DNA of 64,000 bases from an uncultured SAR116 cluster alpha proteobacterium (GCA_902528415.1 CABZSR010000001.1:1-64000); one strand, 5' to 3'; counted from the stretch's first letter, positions 38,539 to 49,488 are shown. The notes: a model not told the origin generated them from the letters alone. A program made the numbers and translations.

Positions 38539-41271
38539 TTAATATAGAGGCGAAAGATTTTTTTTAATTATATTTGAGTTTTTTAAATCTATAAGATTTT
38601 TATCAAAACTTAAATTTGGTAATTGTCCTGGTTTAAACGCTTCCAAAATAGATTTTTTATCTTTAACACTTACTTGAAGACCACTATTGGGGTTTACAGA
38701 TATAAGTTTTATTCCTGGTGGTCTCCTAAACGGAATATCTGGAATATTCAAAAGTGCTTCTTTCATAAAATCTTTAAATATTGGCGCAGCAACTGAACTG
38801 CCTGTTTCTTTGAAACCTAATGGTCTTGGATCATCAAACCCTACAAATACACCAACAACTAGGTCACTTGAAAAACCTATAAACCATGCATCAGTGTTAG
38901 AATTCGTTGTTCCAGTTTTGCCAGCAAGGTTTTTCCCCAGTGACTTTATAACAATGCCTGTGCCCCTCTCTATTGCTCCTTTTAACATTGATACCATCTG
39001 ATAAGCAGAGGATGACGAGATAACTTTCTGCCTTGTATCTTTGACTGCTACTAAAGGAATATTTTTAGAATTGGTGTGCTGGCCATTACAATTTTTACAA
39101 TTTCTCTTGTCATGTTTAAAAATAGTAACACCTCTTCTATCTTGAATACGATCAATTAAAGTTGGAGTTATTTTTTTTCCACCGTTAATTATCATTCCAT
39201 AAGCATTAGTTAAACTTAGTAAATCAGTTTCACCCGCACCTAAAGACATTGATAAGAATGGTGGCAAATCTTTACTTATTCCAAATTTATATGCGTAATC
39301 TTGAATAATATTTTTAATGGATAAAGAGTTTAGTAAATTCTTTATTAAATCCTTATTTACAAAGATTTTATTATATATTTGATCAACGTTTAAATTTTGA
39401 TTTATATATCTAAACAATTGTTTTTTATTAAGATTATGCGTTATAGAAAATTCTTCTATAATTTTCTTGTTAATTTTTTCTGTGTTTTTCTTTTTTTCAG
39501 TAATATAATCCACCATAAAATTCACAAATTGAATATCTTTTTTTAATTTTTTTCCAATTAATTTATTTGTATAGTTTTTTTCAATATAATTTTTAATTAG
39601 CTCTTCTTCTCGAATAAGTTTAATGGCAAGTCTAGCAGTCATAAGATTTCTTGATTTTTCAATACCAAGTCTCATTGGGCTAGGACCATAGAATTTTTTA
39701 GTATAATTAGCAGGTTTCCATTTTTTACAACCTGAACATTGATCATAAGCTAACGCTGCATCTAAAATCAAATCTGTAGGTTTGTAAAATCTTTCTAAAC
39801 CTGCCAAATATACAAATGGTTTAAATGCAGAACCTGGTTGACGTTTTGCTTGGGTAGATCTATTAAACTCACTTTTCTCAAAGTTATATCCTCCACTCAT
39901 TGCTAATACTCTTCCAGTGTGGGGATCTAGAGCAACAATTGCTCCATTCACCTTAGGAATCTGGGAAAGAGAGTAAAAGGCGTTTCCCTGATAATTGTTT
40001 TTTTTAGCTATAATCACATCCCCAACTTTAATAAATTTCTTAAAGTTTTTGAACTTAGCTCCTAAATAAATATTTAATTTATTTTTGTTATCTTTTTTAA
40101 TCGTCTGTGGTCTAGCCCAATTTGCATTTAAGAATTTTATCTCAGCTGAAATTCCTTTAAGTAGTAAAATTTTTATAAAACCTTCATTTACCTGAGTGAC
40201 TATAGCTGCATACCTGTTTTTTGGAAGGTTTAGTTGAATATTTTGTAAATATTTTGTAATAGCATCATCTTTATTGTTTAATAAATCAATATTAGCTATG
40301 GGACCTCTCCAGCCTTGTCTTTTATCCAAATTTTCTAATCCATTTATGAGTGAATTATCAGCATAAAATTGCATTAGAGGGTCTAAAGTAGTTCTGACTG
40401 AATACCCATTTGTGTACAATCTTGATCCTATTTTTTTATCTTTTGACAAAATCTTTCTTACTTCTTCGGTAAAATAAGGTGCATAACCTTCGTCAATACC
40501 GCTTGATTTACGGATATTTATTAGTTTATTACTCTCCATTTCTTTTGTTTGCTTATCAATATAACCATTCTTATTCATTTGATTTAAAACCCAATTTCTT
40601 CTATGAATTGCATTTTTTGTTTTAAGAATTGGATTATAATTATTTGGAGCTTTTGGCAAAGCAGCTAAAAAGGCTGACTCAGCCAAATCAAGATTATCTA
40701 AACTCTTATCAAAATAATTCAAAGCTGCAGCCGCAACACCATAAGATTTAAACCCTAAATAAATTTCATTTAAATATAATTCTAGAATTTGATTTTTGGA
40801 AAATGCTCTTTCAATTCGAATTGCCAATATGGCTTCCTTTATTTTTCTTTCAAAAGACACCTCGGAAGATAATAAAAAGTTTTTAGCAACCTGCTGAGTA
40901 ATTGTTGACGCTCCAATTAGTCTTTTTCCCGAACCTATATTTTTTAAATTAGTTAATAAAGCTCTAAGTGTAGCTTTTATATCCAAGCCAAAATGATTAT
41001 AAAATTCTTTGTCTTCAGCTGATATAAATGCATTAATAACATTTTTTGGAATTACGTTAATTGGAACAAAAACTCTTTTCTCGATAGCATACTCAGCAAG
41101 AAGTGCTCCATTGCCTGCATGAATTCTAGTAACTACATTTGGATTATATTTTGATAATTCTTTATAGTCTGGAAGTTGCTTTCCAAAGTACCATAAACCA
41201 TAAAAGAAAACTATTATTCCTGATAATAACAATAAAAATGAAATATTTAAAAGGTAAGCAAAAATTTTCAT
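38539..41271 (-). CDS. mrcA: Class A penicillin-binding protein 1A with an insertion in the transpeptidase domain
   Basis: 910 aa. One N-terminal membrane helix, then the glycosyltransferase domain (SAEDKEFYNHFG, GASTITQQVAKN) and the transpeptidase domain (nucleophile SAFK, SRN motif, KTGTT). It polymerises and cross-links peptidoglycan in the periplasm. After the SRN segment (MTARLAIKL) about 95 extra lysine-rich residues (about 556-650) precede the NIIQDYAYKFGI block, which normally follows within a few residues. The insertion is in frame and the later motifs are intact. Downstream of amiC in the same direction. Confidence 0.94.
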   Translation of the reverse strand: MKIFAYLLNISFLLLLSGIIVFFYGLWYFGKQLPDYKELSKYNPNVVTRIHAGNGALLAEYAIEKRVFVPINVIPKNVINAFISAEDKEFYNHFGLDIKATLRALLTNLKNIGSGKRLIGASTITQQVAKNFLLSSEVSFERKIKEAILAIRIERAFSKNQILELYLNEIYLGFKSYGVAAAALNYFDKSLDNLDLAESAFLAALPKAPNNYNPILKTKNAIHRRNWVLNQMNKNGYIDKQTKEMESNKLINIRKSSGIDEGYAPYFTEEVRKILSKDKKIGSRLYTNGYSVRTTLDPLMQFYADNSLINGLENLDKRQGWRGPIANIDLLNNKDDAITKYLQNIQLNLPKNRYAAIVTQVNEGFIKILLLKGISAEIKFLNANWARPQTIKKDNKNKLNIYLGAKFKNFKKFIKVGDVIIAKKNNYQGNAFYSLSQIPKVNGAIVALDPHTGRVLAMSGGYNFEKSEFNRSTQAKRQPGSAFKPFVYLAGLERFYKPTDLILDAALAYDQCSGCKKWKPANYTKKFYGPSPMRLGIEKSRNLMTARLAIKLIREEELIKNYIEKNYTNKLIGKKLKKDIQFVNFMVDYITEKKKNTEKINKKIIEEFSITHNLNKKQLFRYINQNLNVDQIYNKIFVNKDLIKNLLNSLSIKNIIQDYAYKFGISKDLPPFLSMSLGAGETDLLSLTNAYGMIINGGKKITPTLIDRIQDRRGVTIFKHDKRNCKNCNGQHTNSKNIPLVAVKDTRQKVISSSSAYQMVSMLKGAIERGTGIVIKSLGKNLAGKTGTTNSNTDAWFIGFSSDLVVGVFVGFDDPRPLGFKETGSSVAAPIFKDFMKEALLNIPDIPFRRPPGIKLISVNPNSGLQVSVKDKKSILEAFKPGQLPNLSFDKNLIDLKNSNIIKKNLSPLY

Positions 41272-41312
41272 AGTTATTTATATAAATTAAATTAGACATT
41301 TTTAGGACAAGT

Positions 41313-42587
41313 TTATTCTTTATTGGCATCAAAATAGTTTTTTACTGCTACTGCTAAACCATTACTTAGTTCTTTTAAATATTTAGTACTTAACATTTTT
41401 TTTTCTTCTTGTTTGTTTGATAAAAAACCAATTTCTATGAGGACAGAAGGAATATCGTAAGATTTTAAAACTGAAAATCCTGCAAATCTATGCCCTCTAT
41501 TTACAGCTAATTTTGTTTTCTCAAGATTTGAAAGAATTTTTTTTGCTAAATATGCACTATCATTCATTGCTTTTCTTTGAAACATTTTAATCAAAGTGTC
41601 AAATATAATAGGGTCTCTAATTTTATTCTTATTAGCTAGAAAATTATCAACTTCATTTTCTCTTTTAGCTAACATTTTAGCTTCTTTATCAGACGCTTTA
41701 TCAGAAAGACTGAATACAGAAATTCCATTAGCTTTTTTATTTTTGCTAGAATCTGCATGTATAGAAATAAAAATATCTGCATTATTTATTTTTGCTAAGT
41801 TTGTTCTTTCCTTTAAAGGTAAATATATATCCTTATCTCGAGATAATATCGTATATATATTTTTATACTTTTTTAGAGCCTCTTTTAGCATAATAGATGT
41901 TTTTAATGTTATATTTTTCTCTAAAGTGCCTAAATGACCTATAGCTCCAGGGTCTCTACCACCGTGTCCAGGATCAATAAATACAAAATATTTATTTTTA
42001 GAAATATTTTTTTTAAGACTTTTTGGTTTTATCTTTGGAAACTCGATTGATTTAGATTTGAAAGTTTTTTTACTTTTTAAACCATTAATTTGTTTTTCAA
42101 GAGATGAAACGTTTCCATTATTGATTTTTAATACGTGCTTAGCAATAGCAAAATTAGTAACACTTGACCTTGAAAACTGGATTTTTAAATTTAAAAAGTC
42201 ACGACTATTTGCATTATCATACATTATATCGGAAATAATTGCGGGTTGTTTCAATTCTAGAACTAATATAGACCCGGATATGTTTTCTTTATTAAACTTA
42301 ACATTCTTGATTATTCTTTTTTTTGAAATATTTTTTATATTAAGAATAATTTTTTTTTCAAAATTTAATATTATCCTATATGGATTATCCAACAAATTAA
42401 CTTTGAAATTATCATTTTCTTTAATGTTAAAACATATAATATTATTCTCTTGAATTTCACAACTTGTATAAACTTTTTCTGATTTACTTTTTTGATCGGC
42501 AAATCCAATTGAGGTAATTAAATTTAATGAGATCAGAAAAATGAATAATAAAAGTGAACTATTAACATTATTTTTAAATATTATCAC
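41313..42587 (-). CDS. amiC: N-acetylmuramoyl-L-alanine amidase (AMIN + amidase_3)
   Basis: 424 aa, GTG start, signal peptide (hydrophobic 12-29, cleavage after GFA). The N-terminal AMIN-like part localises the enzyme. The C-terminal Zn amidase has DPGHGGRDPGAIG, FISIHADSS (the second His ligand) and the late ESxE-like VLIEIGFLSN. It cuts the amide between MurNAc and the stem peptide in septal peptidoglycan. The symbol follows the family; AmiA or AmiB are alternatives. The gene directly upstream is far away, so it heads the cell-wall pair with mrcA. Confidence 0.9.
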   Translation of the reverse strand: MIIFKNNVNSSLLLFIFLISLNLITSIGFADQKSKSEKVYTSCEIQENNIICFNIKENDNFKVNLLDNPYRIILNFEKKIILNIKNISKKRIIKNVKFNKENISGSILVLELKQPAIISDIMYDNANSRDFLNLKIQFSRSSVTNFAIAKHVLKINNGNVSSLEKQINGLKSKKTFKSKSIEFPKIKPKSLKKNISKNKYFVFIDPGHGGRDPGAIGHLGTLEKNITLKTSIMLKEALKKYKNIYTILSRDKDIYLPLKERTNLAKINNADIFISIHADSSKNKKANGISVFSLSDKASDKEAKMLAKRENEVDNFLANKNKIRDPIIFDTLIKMFQRKAMNDSAYLAKKILSNLEKTKLAVNRGHRFAGFSVLKSYDIPSVLIEIGFLSNKQEEKKMLSTKYLKELSNGLAVAVKNYFDANKE

Positions 42588-42994
42588 AATACTACTTAAT
42601 GGTTAAAATAATTTTGTTGATAATTTAATACTACAAAAAATAAAGTTTGTCTTGATTAGGTTAAAGTTATATAACTCAATATGGAATTTATTTGATTTAG
42701 TGTTTATGAAGTTAATAGAAAGATATAAAATTATAGTTAAATTGACTGGAACACAAAACATGTGTTTAAATAGAATGAGTTGAAATCAAGTCTGACTTTA
42801 TGATTTATGAGAAAGTTATTATTATATTATTTAAAAGGTTTTTTTATTTTTAAAATATCACAGATGTAATTTTTACATTTAAATGTTAATTATTTATACT
42901 TTAATTTATTTACTTTTAATTTCCATAAATACTCATTCATGTTGATAATGTGTTATTGAACTATTTTGATCTCACATAGATTTGGAGAGGAATT
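42588..42994. other. Upstream region of rne
   Basis: 407 bp of AT-rich DNA with no gene found. It separates the divergent amiC and rne genes. A long leader is known to control rne in other bacteria, so a structured 5' untranslated region is possible. I see no clear hairpin family or riboswitch in it. A strong ribosome-binding site, GGAGAGGAATT, precedes the ATG at 42995. Confidence 0.5.
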
Positions 42995-45058
42995 ATGAGT
43001 AAACGTTTACTAATTGATGCGAGACAAATAGAAGAAACTAGAGTTATAACGACTACAAATGATATAATAGATGATTTTGAATATGAAGTTCACTCAAGAA
43101 GGCAGCTGAAAGGAAATATTTATCTTGCAAGAGTCACTAGAGTTGAACCCAGTCTTCAAGCAGCCTTTATAGAGTATGGAGGAAATAGACAAGGCTTTTT
43201 AGCTTTTAGCGAAATCCATCCAGATTATTACAGAATTCCTGTCGAAGATAAGAAAAAGTTAATAGCTGAAGCTTCGGCCCAGACAGATGAGGAATTAAAA
43301 TTAATAGAAAATATTAATGACGACATTGATTTAGATTACAATGAAGAAGATCTTAAAAAAGTCAAAAAAAATCTCTATAAAAATTATAAAATTCAAGAAG
43401 TAATAGCACGTAGACAAATTTTATTAGTCCAAGTAGTAAAAGAAGAACGTGGTACAAAAGGGGCTGCTTTAACTACCTATATTTCAATAGCTGGTAGGTA
43501 TTGTGTGCTAATGCCAAATACTCCAAGGGGGGGAGGAGTAAGTAGAAAAATTGCCAATGTAACTGACAGAAAGAGGTTAAAAAAAGTCGTTGACGAACTT
43601 GATGTTCCTATGGGAATGGCTGTTATAGTTAGAACTGCAGGCAGTAAACGTACAAAAACTGAAATTAAAAGAGATTACTCTAATTCAACAAGTATATGGG
43701 AAAATGTTAAAAATTTAACACTTGAATCTAATGCACCTTTTCTTATTCATGAAGAAGGATCGTTAGTTAAAAGAGCTATTAGAGATTTATATCATAGCGA
43801 TATCGATGAAGTTTTGGTTGATGGGAATGAAGCTTATAAAACATGTAAAAACTACATGAAATCATTAATGCCAAGTCATGCAAAAAAAGTTCAACAATAT
43901 AACGATGATAAAAATCCATTATTTCAAAAGTATAAAGTAGATTCTCAATTACATGATATTTTTAATCCTAAAGTAACACTTAAATCTGGTGGTTATCTAA
44001 TTATAGATCAAACAGAAGCCTTAGTTGCGGTTGATGTTAATTCCGGAAAAGCAACAAGAGAAAGATCTATTGAGGATACTGCTTTGAAAACAAATCTTGA
44101 GGCTGCTGAGGAATTTGCGCGCCAAGCAAGATTAAGAGATTTGTCCGGTTTGATAGTCATTGATTTTATTGACATGGAGGAAAACAAAAACCGCATAAAT
44201 GTAGAAAAAAAATTAAAAGAGACCATGCGAAAAGATAGAGCACGGATCCAAATAGGGGAAATAAGTAATTTTGGCCTCCTTGAATTATCAAGACAACGCC
44301 TTAGACCCTCTGTAGTAGAAAACTCTTCAGAATTGTGTCCACATTGTGGAGGATCAGGTAGAATCCAATCAATAGAAGTAAGTGCAATTCAAATTTTGAG
44401 ATCTATCGAAGAAGAATGTAGCTCCGAAGAAAATATGGCAATAAGCGTTTCGGCACACTCAGATATTATTATTCACATTTTGAATAATAAAAGGTCTCAT
44501 CTTAATGAAATTGAAATTAGATATGGAATATCAATTAATTTTATAAATGATAATACAATTATTCCGCCCTTAAGAAAATTGGAAGTAATTAAAAAAAATA
44601 ATTTTAAACAAAATAATTCCACTGAAAATAAGCAAGACACCCTATCATCTGATAATGATGAAAAACAAACTAGAAAGAAAAGGAGCAAAAGACCCGTTAA
44701 AAAAAGAAGAAAAGAGGAAAATAAAACTAAAATTAATAACTCCTCTAATTCAACTGACGAAGATAAAAATGATAAAGTCAAAGAAACAGCCTTAGATGAG
44801 AATAAAGAGTTAAAGCCAATCAAAGATAATACCAAAAAAATTGATGCAAAACAAAAAAATACAAAAAAGAAAATAATTCGAAAATCAAAAACGAAAACAG
44901 ATACAAAAATTAAAAACGAACAAGATAAACCAGGTAAAACAGATGAAGATAAGATTGATTTGAGAAAAACACAATCATCTGCGCCAATAGAAATTATGAA
45001 GGTGGATGGAAAATTTAATTCTGAAAAAACAAAGAAAAAAGGTTGGTGGTCAACATAA
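42995..45058 (+). CDS. rne: Ribonuclease E/G family endoribonuclease
   Basis: 687 aa. It makes mRNA decay and rRNA/tRNA processing cuts. An S1 domain is near the start (GNIYLARVTRVEPSLQAAFIEYGGNRQGFLAFSEIH, split by an acidic insert). The catalytic DNase I-like region has DVNSGK and VIDFIDME (Mg ligands). The Zn link CPHCGGSG is near residue 447. The C-terminal 170 residues are a low-complexity Lys/Asp-rich tail that likely scaffolds the degradosome. Shorter than the usual 900-1000. Its end overlaps the peptidase start. Confidence 0.93.
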   Translation: MSKRLLIDARQIEETRVITTTNDIIDDFEYEVHSRRQLKGNIYLARVTRVEPSLQAAFIEYGGNRQGFLAFSEIHPDYYRIPVEDKKKLIAEASAQTDEELKLIENINDDIDLDYNEEDLKKVKKNLYKNYKIQEVIARRQILLVQVVKEERGTKGAALTTYISIAGRYCVLMPNTPRGGGVSRKIANVTDRKRLKKVVDELDVPMGMAVIVRTAGSKRTKTEIKRDYSNSTSIWENVKNLTLESNAPFLIHEEGSLVKRAIRDLYHSDIDEVLVDGNEAYKTCKNYMKSLMPSHAKKVQQYNDDKNPLFQKYKVDSQLHDIFNPKVTLKSGGYLIIDQTEALVAVDVNSGKATRERSIEDTALKTNLEAAEEFARQARLRDLSGLIVIDFIDMEENKNRINVEKKLKETMRKDRARIQIGEISNFGLLELSRQRLRPSVVENSSELCPHCGGSGRIQSIEVSAIQILRSIEEECSSEENMAISVSAHSDIIIHILNNKRSHLNEIEIRYGISINFINDNTIIPPLRKLEVIKKNNFKQNNSTENKQDTLSSDNDEKQTRKKRSKRPVKKRRKEENKTKINNSSNSTDEDKNDKVKETALDENKELKPIKDNTKKIDAKQKNTKKKIIRKSKTKTDTKIKNEQDKPGKTDEDKIDLRKTQSSAPIEIMKVDGKFNSEKTKKKGWWST

Positions 45059-46401
45059 AAATATTATTCATTGTAATTTTTATTTTTGTTTCAAAACAAG
45101 GATATACCGCGCAGAGTATTTCGATTATTAGAGATGCGGAAATTGAGTTTTTTTTGCATAAAGTTATACAAACTATAATTGATAAAAAAGTTAAAAAAAA
45201 TATTTATTACCCTAGGTTAATCTTGAATGATCAATACAATGCTTTTGTGACGGGCTCAAATAAAATTTATATAAATACAGGTTTAATAAAAAAATCTAAA
45301 TCAATAAGCGAAATACAAGGTGTTTTTGCTCACGAAATTGGCCACTTGGCTTTAAACCATCATAGTTCAAGATCTATTAATAATAAAAGTTTAACTAATT
45401 ATGGAAAATTTGCTTCAATAGTTGGTATTGCACTATCTGCAAGTGGAAAATTAGATACAAATTCAGCAATTGGCTTAATTGTAGGATCACAAGATCTGGC
45501 TACAAAATCCTCACACCAATTTTCTAGGATTCAAGAGCAACAAGCTGATAAATTTGCATTTGATGTAATGCTAAAGAAGAAAATTCCTTTTGATGGTTTA
45601 GAACGCCTATTACTTAATTTAAGTGATAATGAGGCATTAAATGAAAATTCATTCACGGGCTATTATAGATCACATCCATTTTCTAAGCAAAGACTAGATC
45701 AGTTAAAAAAATATAAATCTAGAATGAAATATACTACAAAGGAAACTCAGAACATATTAATTAATAACAATAAAATTTCATTGGAATACATCAAAAATAA
45801 AATTAATTCATATAACAGTGAACCAGATAAAATTTTAAAAAATAAAGAAAATAGCAATAAAATTTTATTGAACTATTCTCGAGTAATATCGTCTTATAAA
45901 GCTGGAAAATATGATTTAGCCCGCAAATATCTAAATACTTTAGAAAATAATTATAAAAATTATCCATACTTTTTTGAATTATCTGGAGATATTTATTTTA
46001 AAAATGGAAGTTTTGAAAAAGCAATAACTGAGTATAAGAAAGCTATTGAAACTGTAAATGAACAATTTACTCCATCTATTGATCTTATTAAATTCTCTTT
46101 AGTGAAATCATATATTCAAACAAATAAAAAGAAATATTTAAACAATTCTATTATCGTTTTAGAACAATTACTCCAAAACAATCCCAAATGGAGCTATTTA
46201 TGGAGATTATTAGCAAAGTTGTCTAATAAAGTTAATAGAATAGGTATTTCATATATTGCTTTAGCTGAAGAAGCTCTAATTAAAAAAAACTTTATTAAAG
46301 CAAAGAAATATGTAGATTTAGCAAATAGTGATCCATCTATACCTAACTCTTACAAACTAAGAGGTGCAGACATTTTAGCAAGAATAAAAATAAAAAAATA
46401 A
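45043..46401 (+). CDS. M48 metallopeptidase with TPR repeats (BepA-like)
   Basis: 452 aa from TTG 45043 (or GTG 45046), overlapping the rne stop by 16 bp; no ATG is near. Signal peptide covers residues 5-22. The zinc protease motif is HEIGH with a downstream Glu (QQADKFAFD). The C-terminal half is made of TPR-like repeats (YFFELSGDIYFKNGSFEKA). Related proteins (BepA/YfgC) assemble or degrade outer-membrane proteins in the periplasm. Translationally coupled to rne. Confidence 0.85.
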   Translation: MVVNIKILFIVIFIFVSKQGYTAQSISIIRDAEIEFFLHKVIQTIIDKKVKKNIYYPRLILNDQYNAFVTGSNKIYINTGLIKKSKSISEIQGVFAHEIGHLALNHHSSRSINNKSLTNYGKFASIVGIALSASGKLDTNSAIGLIVGSQDLATKSSHQFSRIQEQQADKFAFDVMLKKKIPFDGLERLLLNLSDNEALNENSFTGYYRSHPFSKQRLDQLKKYKSRMKYTTKETQNILINNNKISLEYIKNKINSYNSEPDKILKNKENSNKILLNYSRVISSYKAGKYDLARKYLNTLENNYKNYPYFFELSGDIYFKNGSFEKAITEYKKAIETVNEQFTPSIDLIKFSLVKSYIQTNKKKYLNNSIIVLEQLLQNNPKWSYLWRLLAKLSNKVNRIGISYIALAEEALIKKNFIKAKKYVDLANSDPSIPNSYKLRGADILARIKIKK

Positions 46402-46428
46402 TCTGCTTATTATTTGAAAGATTCTAAT

Positions 46429-47136
46429 ATGAAACAAAAAATTCAAGTATTACTTCTAATTTTGACCTCAGTTTTTTTACTTATTTTTCCATCTTATGCT
46501 CATGAAATTAAAATAGAAGAAATTGAAAAAATTATAAAAAATTATTTAATTAAAAATCCCAAACTGATTAAATCTACTCTTGAAGAGTATAAAAAAACAG
46601 TTGAAATAAACAAAAAAAATAATGCTATTACTTTACTTCAAAACATCAAAAATCCTGGTATTTTTAATAAAAATTCTGACATAACAGTATATGAATTTTT
46701 TGACTATAATTGTGGTTACTGTAAATCAGTTGTGAACACAATTATGGATGTTATTTCTGAAGATATAAAAGTCGACTTTGTCTTTGTTGAACTGCCTATA
46801 TTGTCACAAAGTTCATATATAGCAGCTACCGCTGCTCTTGCATCAGAAAAGCAAGGTTTATATAATGATTTTCATCTATCACTTATGAAAAAAAGGGGTA
46901 GAATAACAGAAGATGTAATTTTTAATATTGCAGAAAAAACTGGTCTAAATATCAATCAACTAAAAATTGATATGAGAAGCAAAGAAATTGAAAATAAACT
47001 TAAGAAAAATAGAAAAGTGGCTAAATTACTAAATTTAAATGGAACTCCAGCTTTTATTATTGGGGATATTATATATCCTGGCGCTTTACAAAAAAGTGAT
47101 TTAAAGCAAATAATAAAAAGTTTCCGGGAGAAATAA
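46429..47136 (+). CDS. DsbA-family thioredoxin-fold protein
   Basis: 235 aa from ATG 46429 with GAAAG upstream; an in-frame TTG at 46414 is a poorer start. Signal peptide at residues 5-22. The active site is CGYC (in FFDYNCGYCKSV), like DsbA/ScsC family proteins, with the cis-Pro region GTPAFII. It should oxidise or isomerise disulfides in the periplasm. Its N-terminal extension (ELEKIIKNYLIKNPKLIKSTL) resembles ScsC-type trimerisation helices. Confidence 0.85.
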   Translation: MKQKIQVLLLILTSVFLLIFPSYAHEIKIEEIEKIIKNYLIKNPKLIKSTLEEYKKTVEINKKNNAITLLQNIKNPGIFNKNSDITVYEFFDYNCGYCKSVVNTIMDVISEDIKVDFVFVELPILSQSSYIAATAALASEKQGLYNDFHLSLMKKRGRITEDVIFNIAEKTGLNINQLKIDMRSKEIENKLKKNRKVAKLLNLNGTPAFIIGDIIYPGALQKSDLKQIIKSFREK

Positions 47137-47200
47137 TTTATTTTACTTAGTGTCTTAAAATCGACAATTTTAGATTTTATTCAGATTTTGGAGGTCAATT

Positions 47201-47641
47201 TTGAAAAAAAAACTATACATTATTAATGGACCAAATTTGAATCTTCTTGGTAGACGAGAACCTAAAAAGTATGGAAAAGCTTCATTGGAAACTGTTAGAT
47301 CTATATGTCTAGAAAAATGTAAAGGTTATAGCTTAGACTTACATTTTTTTCAGTCAAATATAGAAGGTGAATTGATTAGTGAAATACATAAAGCAATTGA
47401 TGATGGATGTGGAGTTATCATTAATGCTGGTGCATTAACACATACATCTATCGGTATTTTTGACGCCTTAAGTATGTTTAATGGTCCTAAAATTGAAATA
47501 CATATAACTAATGTTTACGCTAGAGAAAATTTTCGACATAAATCTTATATTTCTCCGGTTGTCACAGGTATAATCGCTGGTTTAGGGGTGAACTCATATA
47601 TGCTTGCTGTAGATGCAGTTCATGATCTTATAAAAGACTGA
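47201..47641 (+). CDS. aroQ: Type II 3-dehydroquinate dehydratase
   Basis: 146 aa. The TTG start at 47201 is supported by GGAGGT six bases upstream and by the conserved opening LYIINGPNLNLLGRREPKKYG. It catalyses the third step of the shikimate pathway. The catalytic Tyr (KYG), Asn (INAGALTHTS), His (EIHITN) and Arg (YARENFRH) are visible. A TTG start with a perfect ribosome-binding site suggests modest expression. It precedes accB by 19 bp. Confidence 0.95.
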   Translation: MKKKLYIINGPNLNLLGRREPKKYGKASLETVRSICLEKCKGYSLDLHFFQSNIEGELISEIHKAIDDGCGVIINAGALTHTSIGIFDALSMFNGPKIEIHITNVYARENFRHKSYISPVVTGIIAGLGVNSYMLAVDAVHDLIKD

Positions 47642-47660
47642 ACAAAAAATAGGTGAAGTA

Positions 47661-48134
47661 ATGAATAAGAAGAATTCGCATAGAGAAAACCTTAATATAG
47701 TTCAAGACTTTGTCGATATTGTTAATAAGAATGATTTATCAGAATTAGAATATGAAGCTGAGCATTTTAAAATAAAAATTAAAAATAATCTGAATAATTC
47801 ACCAAGTCCTCAAAAAACTATTGTTAAAACTCCCAAAACTAATATTTCGGAAAATAATATCAAAATAGAAGAAAAAACTGAAAAGTTTAATAACAAACAC
47901 CCTGGTGCAGTCAATTCGCCAATGGTTGGCACAGCTTATTCATCCCCAGAGCCAGGTAAGGAAACGTTTATTAAATTAAATTCTTCAGTGTCAATCGGCG
48001 ATACATTACTCATTATTGAGGCTATGAAAGTAATGAATTCAATTACCGCACATAAATCTGGAAAAATAGCTCACATAGGTTTTGAAAATGGCCAGCCAAT
48101 AGAATTCAATCAATTACTAGTAGTGATTGAGTAA
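47661..48134 (+). CDS. accB: Biotin carboxyl carrier protein of acetyl-CoA carboxylase
   Basis: 157 aa. It carries biotin between carboxylase and transferase for fatty-acid synthesis. The biotinyl lysine is in EAMKVMN. The C-terminal 70 residues form the biotinyl domain ([34 protein letters not shown]). The linker is Lys/Asn-rich instead of Pro/Ala-rich, as expected at this base composition. Directly upstream of accC. Confidence 0.96.
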   Translation: MNKKNSHRENLNIVQDFVDIVNKNDLSELEYEAEHFKIKIKNNLNNSPSPQKTIVKTPKTNISENNIKIEEKTEKFNNKHPGAVNSPMVGTAYSSPEPGKETFIKLNSSVSIGDTLLIIEAMKVMNSITAHKSGKIAHIGFENGQPIEFNQLLVVIE

Positions 48135-48144
48135 TAGGTTCGTC

Positions 48145-49488
48145 ATGTTTTCAAAGATTTTAATAGCAAACCGAGGTGATGTGGCTTTAAGAGTTTTAAG
48201 GGCCTGTAAAGAGCTAAATATCAAAACTGTTGCTATTCACTCTACAGCAGATAATGATGCAATACATGTCCGATTAGCCGATGAAAGTGTATGTATCGGC
48301 CCTGCTCCATCTTCAAAATCATATTTAAATATCCCAGCAATAATAACGGCCGCTCAATTAGTCGGAGCTGACGCTATTCATCCGGGTGTTGGTTTTTTGT
48401 CAGAAAATCCAGAGTTTGCTGAAATTGTTGAAGCTCATAATATTGTTTTTATAGGACCAAAACCGGAACATATAAGATGCATGGGAGATAAAATAGAGGC
48501 TAAAATAACAGCGCAAAAACTAGGGATACCTCTTGTTCCTGGTTCTAAAAATAATATTTATGATTTCGAAAATGCGTATGAAGAAGCCAAAAAAATTGGT
48601 TATCCTGTCTTAATTAAAGCAGCTTCTGGAGGTGGCGGTAGAGGAATGAAAGTCGCTTTAAATGAAGAAGAACTTGAATCAGCTTTTACAGCTGCTAAAA
48701 GTGAAGCAAAAGCGGCATTTGGTGATGACCGCGTATATATTGAAAAATATCTTCAAAATCCAAGACACATAGAAGTACAAATAGCGGCTGATAAATTTGG
48801 CAATACTGTTCATCTTGGCGAAAGAGAATGTTCTATTCAAAGACGACATCAAAAAGTGATTGAAGAAGCCCCTTCACCTGCAATAGATAATAAGTCAAGG
48901 AATGCTATAGGTAAGATAGCATCAAATGCTGTATCAAAAATGGGATATTTAGGATTAGGTACCATTGAGTTTTTATACGAAAATAATGAGTTCTTCTTTA
49001 TAGAAATGAACACTAGACTTCAGGTAGAACACCCCATTACTGAAGCGATTACAGGAATAGATTTAGTAAGAGAACAAATAATGATCGCAGCTGGACTACC
49101 ATTATCCTTCAAACAAAATGATGTAAAAATTAATGGTCATGCAATTGAATGTAGAATCAATGCCGAAGATCCCAGAACATTTATACCTTCTCCAGGTAAA
49201 ATTTCACAATTTCACTCTCCATGTGGACTTGGTGTTAGAATTGAGTCTTGCATATACTCAGGATATGAAGTTCCCCCATATTACGACAGTTTAATTGCCA
49301 AACTAATTGTGCATGGAAATAACAGAGATCAATGCATACTAAGACTTAAGCAAGCTTTGAGAGAAATCGTGATAGAACCAATTTCTACAACTATAGAATT
49401 GCATAGAGATATTCTTAATACCGAAGTAATGGAAAAAGGCTCATACGACATCAGATGGTTAGAAAATAAATTATTAAGTTCCTATTAA
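48145..49488 (+). CDS. accC: Biotin carboxylase subunit of acetyl-CoA carboxylase
   Basis: 447 aa from ATG 48145, chosen because [17 protein letters not shown] is the family opening; an in-frame TTG at 48127 overlaps accB. ATP-grasp enzyme that carboxylates biotin on AccB. The glycine loop is in [26 protein letters not shown], with [11 protein letters not shown], holds the catalytic and biotin-binding residues. Length is normal. Eleven bases after accB; the pair is a classic operon. Confidence 0.96.
   Translation: MFSKILIANRGDVALRVLRACKELNIKTVAIHSTADNDAIHVRLADESVCIGPAPSSKSYLNIPAIITAAQLVGADAIHPGVGFLSENPEFAEIVEAHNIVFIGPKPEHIRCMGDKIEAKITAQKLGIPLVPGSKNNIYDFENAYEEAKKIGYPVLIKAASGGGGRGMKVALNEEELESAFTAAKSEAKAAFGDDRVYIEKYLQNPRHIEVQIAADKFGNTVHLGERECSIQRRHQKVIEEAPSPAIDNKSRNAIGKIASNAVSKMGYLGLGTIEFLYENNEFFFIEMNTRLQVEHPITEAITGIDLVREQIMIAAGLPLSFKQNDVKINGHAIECRINAEDPRTFIPSPGKISQFHSPCGLGVRIESCIYSGYEVPPYYDSLIAKLIVHGNNRDQCILRLKQALREIVIEPISTTIELHRDILNTEVMEKGSYDIRWLENKLLSSY

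Noticed and set aside
44560-45040. Low-complexity 3' part of rne as a repeat or pseudogene
   Set aside because: It keeps the frame and has the Lys/Asp-rich composition of RNase E tails, so it is a disordered protein tail.
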